DNA of 64,000 nucleotides. Origin: Cadophora sp. MPI-SDFR-AT-0126 (taxonomy: Eukaryota; Ascomycota; Leotiomycetes; Helotiales; Ploettnerulaceae). The DNA is taken from the NCBI GenBank assembly GCA_020747065.1, contig JAGMVK010000008.1:1-64000 (forward strand). The letters run 5' to 3'. The notes below the pieces were generated by a model. That model did no database searches. It worked only from the letters and a program-made list of their open reading frames with translations, and was not told where the DNA came from. The position numbers and the translations under genes were made by a program. Positions within the stretch are counted from its first letter, which is position 1. Each line of letters opens with the position of its first letter. Positions 1 to 11,080 of this stretch are shown here, piece by piece.

Positions 1-502
1 TATGTTCACTCACTCCAAGATCCGCCAACGGCCGAGTTATGCTCCCATCCTTCTTAACAATCCAGTATCGCCGGGAGGCACTATGGGTCCAAGTCTGTAG
101 ATAGACGTAAGTGAAAAGGTGGCTAATCCTTGGGCTTGTCGCGTGCCGGCCATCCAGGTACTACTGTGAGATATACCTCGTGAGCTCATGATAATTGATC
201 GTCCGGAAGCTATAGCAAGAAAAGCCTTCGTATACTGTAAGTCGAGGGTGAATATCAGAGCCATCGGTCTGTAACAGAACCTCTGCAGGATTACGGAACC
301 CATAGGGATATTAAGTTTTCAGGTGTTTCGTCAGGCCACTCCGATCTCGTTGATCAGTCCTGTGCTTGTCGCGGAGGTGGGACGTGACCTGGGACCGGTC
401 AACCGCAAGAGCATAGCTACACGGACCACAGATCAATAACTGCTCCTCTACGTCGACATACAGATTGAGACGTGCAAGAAAAGGATCTGATACGGGCTCC
501 AT
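1..502 (-). pseudogene. Relic of a C2H2-type (DUF3505-like) zinc-finger ORF, cut by window edge
   Basis: The minus strand, read from 502 to the window edge, first gives a segment with CGPC and then SHLRDKH, a C-x2-C...H-x4-H zinc-finger pattern. One codon shift later the same strand gives TINYHELTRYISQ, a TAG stop, and then YLQTWTHSASRRYWIV. This order resembles the fungal domain annotated as DUF3505 (orsellinic-acid cluster F-type C2H2 finger), often found in transposon-like or helicase ORFs. The TAG after ISQ and the following Tyr where His would be expected fit C-to-T decay. There is no open frame across the region, so it is a relic. The family call rests on remembered motif resemblance. 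Confidence 0.5.
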
Positions 503-711
503 ATCGAGTCAATGCGTTAAAGAGGGCTCTAGATAAGGGGGAAATGATTTTCTATTACATATCCGACGCGATTTTTGACACGTCTCTCACGCGTGCACGT
601 GCCACAATCTCTGGGTTATGTTATAACCGACGCCAAGACAGCCAACCCTTATTCCAGTAGTAGTAGTAGGCTCGGTAAAATCACGTTTAAAACTAGTTAC
701 TGATATGGCTG

Positions 712-2913
712 TAACCGGTTTCCCTTACATAATCCCGCCCCCCCTAGAAATCCCGTCTAAATTCATGATCTACCCCCCCCATATACTCTACAAAATCATG
801 GCTAGAGCGGATAAATCGGCAGCGATTTCTGCGGCGATTACTGTAATTGAAAAAGGAGAAGTCGCAGATTATTTTACTGCAGTAGCTAAATTTAAATGCG
901 ATTGTACGTCGATTTCTAAACGGATTCGTGGCTTAACACGCTCCCGTCAGGATGCCACTGCTTTTTAGAAGTAAGCTCTTACCCACGCTTAAGAAAAGGT
1001 CTTAATTAATCGAATCAATTATTTAATAGATTATGGCCTACCTCCGACGAGTTATATAGTTAAGAATCTCGCAGAGGAGATTCGTGGGAGGTCTATAGGT
1101 AAGAATTGGACCGGCAATTTCGTCTGTCGCTAGAAGGCATAATTAAAGAGTGCTTACCTTCGGAATATTAACAACTTACGATTCTCTGCCGAGTACATTC
1201 CTATGTTTATACTCTTTTTCTAACTGGTATATTACCCTATGCTTTTGTTCTTGCCTTTTAATTGAGTTCTTAGCTAATTGTACGTGGTTGAATTATAGTT
1301 ACTGAACGTTGTTACTAAGTACTCCATTAAACCCGAAAATATCTGGAATTTCGACGAGAAGGGATTTATAATAGGTTTTTGCTCTTCTGTAAAGAGAGTT
1401 ATAAGCCTAGGGGCATATAGATCAGGGAGAGTTACTAAGGCAAAGTAAGACGGAAATCGAGAGTTCGTTAGTTGCCTTGCCTACGTCTCTGTAAGTGGCA
1501 AATGGATTCCTCCACTCCTTATATAGAGGGGTAATTCTAAAGAGTTACAGACACGTGGGTTCAAGATATGAAGCCTGGAGACAAGTGTTACTTCTCTATT
1601 TCCGATAATAGGTGGAGTTCTGTAGCTATAGGAATAAAGTAGCTCCAAAAAGTCTTTGAAAAGCATACTAAACCTTCGTCGCCGCGAGAACATCGTCTTT
1701 TACTACTTAATAGCCATTCTAGCTATATTAATATGGCGTTTATTCGTTGGGCTGAGACGCATAAAATCATCCTTTTGATTCTTCCCCCTCATACAACTCA
1801 CTGGCTTCAGCCTTTAGACGTCGGCTTATTCCAGCCTTTAGTAATATACTACTCCCAAGAGGTTAATCAACTTATAGCGAAAGGCTTAGGATATGTCCAA
1901 ATATCTAAACGGTTCTTTTACAGCTTCTTTAAGACTGCATAGGAGGCTGCCTTCACTAAGGACAATATTACCTACGCGTTTGCAAAACCCGGCATTTGGC
2001 TAATCGACTAAGAAACCATCTTAGCAAAGATCCGGAAGCCTCTTCCCCCGCTAAAACAACGCTCTATAACAGAAAGGACACTTCTTACGGCAAAGGCAAT
2101 ACGCAAATTCACAATCCGGTTCCAACGGTCCCTGTCAAAAGAGCGTGCGGAACGAGCATCTAAAGCGCTTTAAATCCTGGCCGCAGAGAAGTCTATTGTT
2201 ATCCACGAGAACCACGGGCCTTCGTTAAGCACTCCTTTTAGAGTAAAAGAAGTGTAAGAAAGGTGAAAAGCTCAATTTATGTGGAGAGGAAGATACTGGA
2301 GCCATGTGTTGGGAGGTAAATACTGTAGCTAAGGCAGTGGAGATTTAAGCTGAAAAGGAGAGGCTATAATAACTTGAAGATGAAGCTAAAGAGCAACGCA
2401 AGATACAACGAGCTGCGAATGCCCTTAAGACGAAAGAAGAGCAAATTGTAAAGGAACAGAGGCAAGCTGCGAAGTAATTAGTAAAGGATCTGGCGGCAGC
2501 GAACCTAGCTCTGCCGAAGACACTAAAATCATACTCTTTGCCACTCAATTCTAATGTAATCAATAGAAAGAAACCGGCTCCTGCTAAGCCCAAGGCTAAG
2601 CTACTTGCTTCAAAACCTCCTTAATAGTCAAGTTGCCATTGGGGGACCTTTGCCGTACTCTAATTGCCATGGGGGAGGATATGGGGTTATCACGTGAAAG
2701 TCGAAGGGGACGGAAGATTAAAACACCTGCACGATATGTTCATAGAAAGTAGCCTAATTTGAAGAATCAAGTGCGCTTTAATGTATCTTCTGCTTTAAAA
2801 ATAATTATTATATCTTTATTTTTGATGAAATTGTGATTTTTAGAAGTCAGGTGCGGAATGTTGTTGGGGCGGGATTTATAGCCGGGGTGGGATTATGTAA
2901 GGGAAGCCGGTTA
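712..2913 (+). mobile_element. Pogo/Fot-like DNA transposon, RIP-decayed
   Basis: The element is bounded by imperfect inverted repeats of about 46 bp: the left end (712-757) starts TAACCGGTTTCCCTTACATA and the right end (2866-2913), reverse-complemented, starts TAACCGGCTTCCCTTACATA. The TA at each tip fits the TA target duplication of pogo/Tc1 elements. The 2.2-kb length is normal for a fungal pogo-like element. The interior holds a decayed transposase (see 798-2746). Confidence 0.85.
798..2746 (+). pseudogene. Pogo-type DDE transposase relic
   Basis: From the ATG at 798 the reading gives MARADKSAAISAAITVIEKG, an N-terminal Psq-type helix-turn-helix, but it stops after about 55 codons. A DDE_1 core appears near 1690-1940: a degenerate L-x-HSSYI segment where the family has LDGHxSH, then LPPHTTHWLQPLDVGLFQPL with the third acidic position (QPLD). 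The C-terminus ends with a basic KIKTPARYVHRK segment near 2710-2746. Many TAA/TAG stops and at least one frame change break it. It cannot make transposase. The stops fit C-to-T transitions on either strand, as expected from RIP. Confidence 0.8.
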
Positions 2914-2937
2914 ACTTAAGTTAACTTAACTTAAACG

Positions 2938-4274
2938 TAAGAGTTGCGGCCATTGCTCCCGGCCACCTTAAGCGAGGTCAGCCCCGCATCCAAATTTCTG
3001 GTACCTTCGATTTAAAATTATATATCTTCACAACTCTTTAATGAACTCTCTTTAAACTCGAAATGGAGCCTCAGATTTACTCGCCCTCGTAGCTAAAAAC
3101 ACCTTAAAGCGAATGGAGTACACCTGCACGTTCAACTGTACGATCTTTGTGAAAAGCTGGAAATTTAGCTTCCGAGATTGCACGACAAACACAAGTTCCT
3201 CGGACTACGATTCGACGCTGGATTTATGCTGAAACCTCTCGAACTCAACGGGAAGGAAAGTCAACTAGGCGAAAAATGATCTCTAAGCGTTAGATTCGTC
3301 AGATTATTCGATACGTATCGAAAAATTAGTCTACTCGTCGACTATCGCTTGAGCACGTGAAAGCTCACTTGAATATCGAAGCTTCGCCTTGTACTATTCG
3401 ACGAGAACTTCGCGGCGCAGGCTGTCGACCATGTATTGCTTGCCCGAGGCCCTTTATTTCACGAAAGCAAGCCCAAAAACGTCTCGTTTTGCTCTTTCGT
3501 ATCGCTGGTGGGGAACATCCGACTGGGCAGCTTCTCGAGAGGGGGGAGGGGATTGGAGGAAGGTTATATGGAGTGACGAAGGTATATTCGAGCTCGGAAA
3601 GACTGGTCGAATCTGGGTTACTCGAAAGGTCGACGAAAAGCGGTGTCCCGATTGTATTACGTTTATATATCGATCAGGGAGGGTATCAGTAATAATCTGG
3701 GGAGCCTTAGGCTGGGATTGGAAATCGCCAGTTGTGTTTTTAGAGAAGGAAGAAGACTCGAAAGGGATCACTTCGAAGGCGTATCTTCATCAAGTCCCCG
3801 AGCCAATTGTTTTCCCGAAATTCGATTAACTCGGGCCTGAGTATATCTTCATGGAAAGCGGTGCAAAGGTCTATTTAGGATATACTCGATTACCTCGACT
3901 CGAGCATGGCATTCGAGGGTTCAATTGACCTCCTTTTTCGCCTGATTTGAACCCAACCGAGAAGGTCTGGCGGTGGATGAAAGAAGAGCTAAAGAAATTA
4001 CCTTTTGTACCCACTACTATCGACGAGTTGAAAAGGGAGATTTAAATGCTTTGGGATCAAGTCGATCCAGGTGACTACCGGCAATATACTGAAAGATTAA
4101 CATGTAAATTAGAAGACGTTATTCAAATGCGAGCATTAGAATCTATTCATTAATATACAGCTTCAATTTCGAGTTAATTCTATTAATAATTGATTGAGTT
4201 ATTCGTAGTTGAATATCATGTGCTGATTTGAGGGGCTCGCTTAAGGTGGCCGGGAGCAATGGCCGCAGCTCTTA
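2938..4274 (+). mobile_element. Tc1-like transposon (copy 1), decayed
   Basis: TA-bounded element of 1,337 bp with inverted ends. The left end reads TAAGAGTTGCGGCCATTGCT (from 2938) and the right end, reverse-complemented from 4274, reads TAAGAGCTGCGGCCATTGCT. Similarity continues through CCCGGCCACCTTAAGCGAG, about 37 bp in all. The interior encodes a Tc1-type transposase relic. The element begins only 24 bp after the pogo-like element ends. The same terminal motif recurs at 29103 and 46577. Confidence 0.85.
3063..4153 (+). pseudogene. Tc1/mariner transposase relic (DDE_3 type)
   Basis: Translation from the ATG at 3063 gives an N-terminal helix-turn-helix (VPRTTIRRWIYAE), then HLNIEASPCTIRRELRGAGC. 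The frame then shifts near 3470-3500 and continues as WRKVIWSDEGIFELGKTGRI, which holds the first catalytic Asp. After another break come FMESGAKVYLGY and SPDLNPTEKVWRWMKEEL, the third catalytic region. It ends at a TAA near 4153. Internal stops and frame changes make it non-functional. Order and motifs are typical of fungal Tc1-like elements of about 340-360 residues. Confidence 0.8.
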
Positions 4275-5720
4275 CTTTCGTGATGACAGTACTCTTTTTC
4301 CCCTGAGTGGTCTCGCTTCGCTTTTTTTGACTTTTGTTGCTCATGATTATGTACGAAAGGTACAGCGGTGAAGCTTGCTGGTAGAATTCCGGAAGATCAA
4401 CTCGCTTTATAGAAAAGAAATGCTCATGTTGGGCCATCAGAACTGCAATGCTTTAACCAGGATGATCACGAGGAAGTCAGTAGGTCATTCCCCTTTTGTT
4501 CTTGAGGGCTATCATCCCAGTAATCTCACCCCACACCCCCCACTTGATATATCTTTTTACTTTCTTAGCCAACACTCACGGTGAGTCTCGCGCTATACAA
4601 ATTGAACACTCTTGGATCAATTCCTTCTTGGTCACCTGGCTTGATGTGTTCTCCGCAGATGTCGTCGCTGCGTTTCCCTAAGCAAAAGCCGGTCCTCTAT
4701 ATGTAGGCCAGTTGCAATAAACAAAAGGGGATAAAATTGTCAGCTAACACTATTCATGAGAATCCACAACATCAACTGTCAATTCAGGCTCAGGAAGCCT
4801 CGTGTATTGACGAAGGTACTCCAGGTATTCCAGCCACTTGCTCTTTTCAAGAGCAGATAAGTCAAGATCTCCATTCTTGCCAGCAACCAGACCTACAACG
4901 ATGGTAAACCTCTCAGAGAATACCAAAGCAGCAACCCTCGACACTGTGAGTTTATACCTCGATTCGAATAGCCGTTAGTGCATTTCCCAGGACAGCGAAA
5001 GATCGAGATCAAATCTGTTGCCAATCTTGCTTGTGTGTAGGACCGTCAACACGGTCTGCACGTGGCTGGAGTACTGCGCAGTAACGGTCCGGTCGCCGTC
5101 GGTGGGTTAGGCAATACTATCCGGGAGCGTGGACGCAACATGGTTTTGCTCCGGGGAGTGTCGGACCCATGTCGCGAAGGAATAGACTTGTCTGGAGCCA
5201 GAGAGGGCTTGACTGTGGAGCAGCGGGATCAGTGACGACTAAGAAGTGCACGTGAGTGTCGAGCCTTCACAGACTCGTCTCTGAGCCACTGCTGGAAACA
5301 GTTGAGTCGTCGTTCTCCACAACACGTACCGCAGATGCACAGAAGCGTCTCTCGATTAGTCATGCTAAGTGATTCCTATTGTAGAGCCAGAAACAAGAGG
5401 CGAATGGAACATTCTGAGCTGACATATATTACAAGCCAATGGGTAAGGATTCCTCAATTTCGTCAAACCTCCTGCTTCTCCGCCACCAAGCTATCAGCAC
5501 TCGCGCCGCTTATCCTCTGGCCCATCTGGACCTGCTTCCACCCACTCTGCCCGAATGCAGTCTGTTCAGTGCCCGCTGACTCGTCGCCGTTGTCACTTGC
5601 CATGTGATGTCCCTTTTTATCTTCCGAAGCGGTCGTCGAGTAAGAGCGACTGAGTATCTTCCCCTTCAACCACGAACCCGGGGAAACAAGAGGCGGTAGA
5701 GGAAGTGCCTTCTCAGATTT
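4275..5720. other. Intergenic, no convincing gene
   Basis: No reading frame with recognisable domains was seen. A 64-codon minus-strand frame (4944-4750) contains SALEKSKWLEYLEYLRQYTR and looks protein-like, possibly a gene remnant, but no family was recognised and there is no matching exon nearby. Confidence 0.4.
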
Positions 5721-7312
5721 CTAGGGCTCTCCTCCACTGCTGCCCAATCTATGCGGACAGCGGAATTTCACCCAGCCAGGCACGGACTTGAAGGAGTGGG
5801 ACTCGCTCTCCGCGGAAGCCGCGATCATATGACTGTTTCTGTGGTGCCATGGAAGCTGGAGGGCCTGGGGCGGCATTGTCAGTGGCCGAGGGGAGTCATC
5901 TGTATCGCTTTGTGCAGGTTCTGTCGACCGTCTAGACGTGGTCGAAGGTTGAGGAGGCGGAAGAGCAGTATACAGAGGCGGAAGTGGTGGAGGGGATGGC
6001 CGGTCGGTCACACTTCCAGATTGGCCCTGCAAGAAAGAGGGGTGAAAAGTGCTGTGGTAGGTCGAGGCGGCTGAGCGCCGGTGGGTGAACGAGGCGAACG
6101 ATTTCCAGCTTGGAGTTCTCGCCTCTGTCGCCTGAGGCTTAACGGGATTCTGGCCCAAGGGATTGACCTGGCGGAGTCTTGTCAGAGATTTGCAGAGCGA
6201 CCGCCTCGCTTTCTCGGTCACAGTAGGTCGCGCAAAGGTTGCTTGGTAGTCCCAGGCTGGGCTACCGTTCGAGCCAACTTTCGCTGGCAACAGGGAGTCG
6301 GACATCACATCGGGCGTTTGGCTACGAGACAGCCAACGGAATTTTCCCCATGTTCCCGGCGGGCGCCGTAGAGGGTTTGGCAGCGCTTTCGGGAGTTCGG
6401 CTCTGCGCCACTTGAAGAGGAGAAATATCAGTGACAGGATAAAAGCAAAACCAGCTGCTGATCATTAGCCTCAAGTATTTGAAGTCACGGTCAATGAAGA
6501 GACTAGAACATACCAATGGTCCCAACGGCAGCCCCAGCCTTTTGGCCTGGCAATTCAGCGCTGTACTCGGACTGAGCAGTGCCATTTCGGGCGTAGTAGA
6601 CCATCCCGGTCTGTATAGCAGTCGCGCTGCTCGTATAAGCGAGGGTTGTCCGCAGAGTTGTCTCTACTGGGAACGTAGCGGACAGCGTCGAAGGTGGTGA
6701 CCCTGAAACTGAATATTTGGCACTACTAGAAAACTCATCGTTGTTGGCACTGACATCAGGTATTGTCAACGATTCCACAGAGGGCGTTGCGGAGGTGAGG
6801 GTTCCTGCAACAGTTCCAGAAGCTGTAGGGGCCGAGGGCGTCGTTGGTGTTCCTGGTGCGCTTGGAGCTGGCCGGCTCGAAGTTGAGATTAGGGAAAGGC
6901 TTAGCACAGATTGTGTGACGGGGACGGAGGACGTCCTGAAATTTGTCGATAGAGTGGGAAAAACAGATATGACGACGACTGAAGATAACGTGAGACCAGG
7001 AGAGCTTGGTGAAGTTGAGGTCGTAATCAGGGCAGGAGTGGCAGGAGGAGCAATAGAAGAAGCAGGAGGGGGAGGAAGATTATCCGATGATGAAACTTCC
7101 GTATCTGATGGGAGGGTTTGGCTAGTCGGGGATGCCGGCTGTTCGGTGCTGGTTGCAGCGCCGGGTGGTCCTTTTTGGTTTCCTTCGGGCCCAGGTGGTC
7201 CGTTCTTGTTCCCTTCCAGACCTGGTGCATTCGTATTTGCCGGGACCCGCGCAGCGAGAGCCTTTCGGAAGGATGGAGGGTTCGTGAGCCTGTGACCCTT
7301 TGATAACATCAT
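5721..7312 (-). CDS. Single-pass membrane protein with Ser/Thr-rich ectodomain and Pro-rich tail (two exons)
   Basis: Exon 1 runs 7312-6514 and exon 2 6457-5721, joined across a 56-nt intron (6513-6458, GTATGT..CAG, with a CTAAT-like branch). The splice keeps one frame and gives 511 residues. The first ~70 residues hold short collagen-like PGPEGNQKGPPG units. Residues ~70-260 are rich in Ser, Thr, Pro and Ala, as in glycosylated ectodomains. The intron sits just before a helix beginning AAGFAFILSLIFLLFKWRR, a transmembrane segment with a basic stop-transfer end. The ~220-residue tail is Pro/Ser-rich with PPPLPP motifs. No N-terminal signal peptide is visible, so topology is uncertain. A probable 5' UTR intron (GTGAGT at about 7380 to TAG just before the ATG) lies upstream. 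The layout resembles fungal cell-surface sensor-like proteins, but no domain was recognised. Confidence 0.7.
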
Positions 7313-8830
7313 TCTACCGTCATTCCGTTAGATTTATGATGAGCGATTCTTCATTGGGTTCGGGATTAGTAACACTCACCAGGCAATGTTCAAGAAGTTG
7401 ACTAACTGTTAAGTTCTTATTCAGCCATAAGGAATAGACAATCAAGACATGGCTAGTCCGAAGGTTTGAAAGAACAAAAAACGACAATGAATTTGGAATG
7501 TGCAGGCTAGCTGCTGTCAGAGAAGGGACAAAAAGGCAAAATGTGGAAGGCACGCCAGCGGTCGAACAAAAAAAAAGGTAAGAATGCAGGGAAGATATGA
7601 ACACGAACTGGAACGGCGGCACCAGCTCGTAGCTTTATAACGAGCAACAGCTCACTCTAATACAGAATCTCGATGCGCAAAGAAGTAAAGAGATAGCCAG
7701 GAATCTATCACGGTGTCAAATGGGGCATGCCGCTGGTGGGGATAATATTATCTGAGGCGCCAAGGCACGCATCCCTTTCTGCCACTAGACTCGTGTGTCG
7801 TCACAAGAAGGTGCGGGCCGTGCTCTGAGCAGCCGGCTGCCATCTTCGGACTTGTTCAATACTGTGAGGACCCAATAGATGAGGAGATGTGACATCTTAT
7901 CATGAGGTAGAGGATGTTGGCGGCGTTAAAGCAAACCGGATGAGTGTTTCAAGTCGTGAAGGAGCGGTTCAACTCCGAAGTGATCAGCGCCACTCTTGGC
8001 GCTTCCCCGGTTCATATCCCACCCTTCCCAAACCACAGTTGCTCACCCCGATATAGTAAGTAGGTAAATAAATGGTAATGAACACTGGCCAGTATTTAAT
8101 TAATTTTAGTATCGTACATACAGCAAAACCAGACGGGTGATTGGTCAGATCACCCTTGGAGACACCGCATGCAGGTCTTCACATTGCCGGAATTGCCAAG
8201 TGGCTCCTCTCAGTTTGAAGCATAAGTATCCGAACTTCATTAAGCAGAAGGTGTGGATTTATAAGCTCGAATTCCTCTTTGCGAGTAGATCCTCCACTTT
8301 ATTCTTTAAAGTAAAACTTTGGAACTTTTGGCAGGGAAGGAAGCCAAAATGAGTGAGTATCTATGACTTTACGTACGGTGCCTACAGTACGGTAACTCGA
8401 GGATCCCTCACATCCTTACTGTAGCTGTTAGACGATCATCAAGCAAGCATCTGTCCCCTGATTAATGTTCGCCACACATGTTGGTGGAAATTTACCCCTT
8501 CACCAAAGTTTAATTTGACAACCATCATCTTTATTCTCCGCAGCTAAGGGAAATGAACAAGGAACTCGAAGGGTGTTTGCACCTATCAATTGGTTGAGAT
8601 GACACTAGCTTGGGATGTCCTCTTAGGCCCAAAGGACGCAGGTAAAATGCGGAAACGGCGGCATTCCAGCATCGACTTGGGCCAAGATTTCCGACTCTCA
8701 GAAGTGATTGTAGACGGGAAGGTTGTAAAGGATCTAGGGGTGGTACGGTGGTGGGGATTTTCGGCATGTTATTGTGACCCCCAAGAGCCATTCATTTCCT
8801 CCTGTAATGATAATTTTGTCCGTGAAAGAG
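7313..8830. other. Intergenic; upstream region of the membrane-protein gene
   Basis: The part next to 7312 is probably the 5' leader and leader intron of the minus-strand membrane-protein gene. Further right only short frames without recognisable motifs were seen (for example 8590-8844 plus, beginning at a TTG). No RNA gene was recognised. Confidence 0.4.
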
Positions 8831-9130
8831 CTATGTTAGGTTGAACTTGCTTTGCGCGTTAATGTCAGCTTCACTATCGAGCAGCACCTTGACCACAGCC
8901 TCGCTTCCCTTCCATGCTGCAACTTGGAGTACATTGCTGTAGTGCCCGCCTTGAGCATTGACGTCGGCTCCACTGTCGAGCAGCAGCTTGGCCACAGCTT
9001 CCTGGCTTTCATTTATTGCAGCTTGGAGTGCATTGCCGTACCCCAGGGACTCTGTAGTGAGAACGTAGAATGGCCAGAATGGCCTGTCTAGATCCGTGCT
9101 AGAGACCAGTCTTTGGATGCCTCACATTTC
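8831..9130 (-). pseudogene. Ankyrin-repeat protein fragment
   Basis: The minus strand from about 9060 to the TAG at 8831 reads ALQAAINESQEAVAKLLLDS then GADVNAQGG, followed by LQVAAWKGSEAVVKVLLDSE and ADINAQ: two consecutive ankyrin units with the usual alternating helices and the GADVNAQ turn. Upstream in frame there is a TGA near 9118, and no start or longer array is visible. It is therefore best read as the broken end of a larger ankyrin protein (such arrays often follow NACHT or heterokaryon-incompatibility domains in fungi, but none is visible here). Confidence 0.7.
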
Positions 9131-9179
9131 AGCAACGTACTTCATGAAATGTTAGTCTGGGGGATGAGATTCTAGTGGC

Positions 9180-10185
9180 AAGTTTCACTTTGTTGGAAGG
9201 TTGGAATGCCACTAGGAGGAATTAGAAGGCGAAATAATCTGACCGTTCAAGAGTTATCTCGGTCTCTATTACAAAAGCACCAATAATTTGAGTAGTACTT
9301 CAGCGGACTCCTTTTAGCACAGTAAAGATATTGACATTGAATTAATCAGGAGCTGGCTTCTTGAGATATCTGCCTTTATCCGTGTTATCAACTTCATCCT
9401 CCGCCCCGTAAATCTCGACCAGTCGATTTCCACATCTCCCCTCGCGAAACGACCACTCAAACGATATTATCTGCTCTGGAGATCTGTAAAATGGTATGAA
9501 TCAGCTTCGTATCGATAAGGATTAGATCTATCAAATAGTTACCGCAGCTTGGGCAGAACGTCCTCTGATAATACTGCCGAAGAAAGAGCAACTCCTCAAG
9601 TTGGTTGACATACGGAAGACTGAGATGTGGATTTCATAGTCGAACAGTTTCATGCTTGTAGTCGAGGAACTCAATTTCGCAATTTGAGCATCGCACATGC
9701 CCGCATTCAGATAATTTGCAAGATTGATTGTCGTCATCAGCTGTCTGTGAATTATCACAGAGGCAGCAGCGCCAGCGCCAGGGCATTGTAATGTCGTTTG
9801 GCTACAGGTGATGCGTAAATGTTGATAGTATACCAAGCGATATAGAAGATCTTTGCTGATGATATGGAAATAAAGAAGAACAGGTCTCTATTAATGCATT
9901 TGAGTAGAAAGAAGAGTGGAGGGCGATGGAAATTGATAATGGCTTTCGAGATTCACTCCGCGGTCCTGGATCTCCAAATTTAGAGATTGAGGTGGCGTGT
10001 TTCAGTTGTGCGGGCTTGGACTTTCCGTCAGGTCAAGTGATCCGTCGTTTCGAATAGATCGATGTGGGTAGCTTGCTGCCACAATGCAAGCCACTCAATC
10101 TTCATCCAACGTCAATTATAACCGATAACAACTTTAGCAACCATCCTGCTGAACTGTTTCACTCGCAAAGAATTGCTAAACACTG
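9180..10185. repeat. Duplicated block, copy 1 (intact target site)
   Basis: This ~1-kb block is repeated at 27745-29005. Long stretches match, for example the segment around 9497-9590 against 28040-28140, and the ends agree near TGGTTGACATACGGAA and CATCCTGCT..GTTTCACT. Differences are mostly C-to-T and G-to-A in copy 2, so copy 2 is the more RIP-decayed. Copy 1 has the uninterrupted sequence GCAACTCCTCAAGTTGG where copy 2 carries a solo LTR. A short third similarity lies near 13545-13625 (GTCAAGTGATC..CGTTTCG). Confidence 0.8.
9540..9786 (-). pseudogene. Small Cys-rich (zinc-binding-like) protein, copy 1, with premature stop
   Basis: From the ATG at 9786 the minus strand reads MPWRWRCCLCDNSQ, then CKLSECGHVRCSNCEIEF, a pattern of C-x2-C followed by CxHxRCxxC that resembles the fungal family of small Cys-rich zinc-ribbon proteins (W-x-CC-x-C ... 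C-x-H-x-R-C-x2-C). A TGA follows at HETVRL-stop, where copy 2 has TGG (Trp). After it the frame continues to FCPSCG, then a GTAACT donor and a TTTTACAG acceptor suggest an intron. A single G-to-A change thus truncates the reading. The function is unknown beyond likely metal binding. Confidence 0.5.
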
Positions 10186-11080
10186 CTGAACATCTGGTAA
10201 CAGGAGGCTAGGGCAAAGACAGTAGCGATGTAAGGTTCTAAAGTCGAGGGCATAGCGTGTTAACAAGTTCTACTTGTAAGCAGCACAAGTCTCTCCGTAC
10301 AAATTGGTAAATATCAACTTAACTATCAAAGTAATAATCTGGAAAAGCGGTGACTAATCTTTCTTAAAAGAGAGAGATGAGAGTTAGTTATACGTATATC
10401 ACGGAACAATACAAGTACAAAACTTTCAAAAGGTAACGTGAAATTTACTCAATATGGTGTATCAGCCGTGAGGTAGGATTACCCGAGAAGGACGTAATGT
10501 GGGCGCTGTTGCATGTCCGCGATTGTCTATTCTTTTCCCGCCAGTCAAGGTCACGCATAGGATGGAAATTCAGGACTGTGGCGTGGCTGTGTTTTCGGTT
10601 TCGTGGATTTTGGACTTTTGTTGTGGTTTTGGATGAGGCGTTGGAGCTGGTGGTATGTTCCGCTTGTAAACGAACGAAGCGGGTAACCAGACGGACCGAC
10701 CCACTGCTGGTCATGAGCTCAGCCGTTCGTTGGTGGACGAAAAAAAGGGATTCCCCTCCATTGCCATACATCCGGTCGGGCAGAGCCAGTATGGCGACCG
10801 TTCAATTTCGGAACCCGATCTCGTCTGGAGTATCCGATACACGTACAGTACAGGTAGTAATACGCCTCCCAAGACCCCGCTACCAATGGTGCCGTGGAGG
10901 TGAGGAAGCGCGGGCCGGTGGCGTTACGGGGCGAATTGGTATATAAGTCTCAAAATCCGCACTCTAATGCCGCTACCTTACTAATATATCCTTCCTGTCT
11001 CTGCTTCAAAGGTCATTTCTATATACGCTATCACCATTTATATATTTTTTTCTTCCTTCAGTTCTAACACGCTCCTTGAC
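10186..11080. other. Intergenic, upstream of the decayed Pro/Gln-rich gene
   Basis: No gene recognised. A TATA-like GTATATAAG occurs at about 10938 and the 100 nt before the ATG at 11081 are pyrimidine-rich, consistent with a fungal core promoter of the downstream (now decayed) gene. Confidence 0.35.

Noticed and set aside
6717..7295. 192-codon plus frame opposite the membrane-protein gene
   Set aside because: Mirror of the Ser/Thr/Pro-rich minus-strand exon; Val/Gly-rich composition is the antisense of that bias.
7960..8035. tRNA-like GGTTCAACTCC and GGTTCATATCCC words
   Set aside because: No acceptor stem or anticodon arm could be paired around them.
10445..10946. Overlapping frames on both strands (10771-10445 minus, 10497-10946 plus)
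   Set aside because: No recognised motif, no start context or intron support; probably chance frames in GC-richer sequence.
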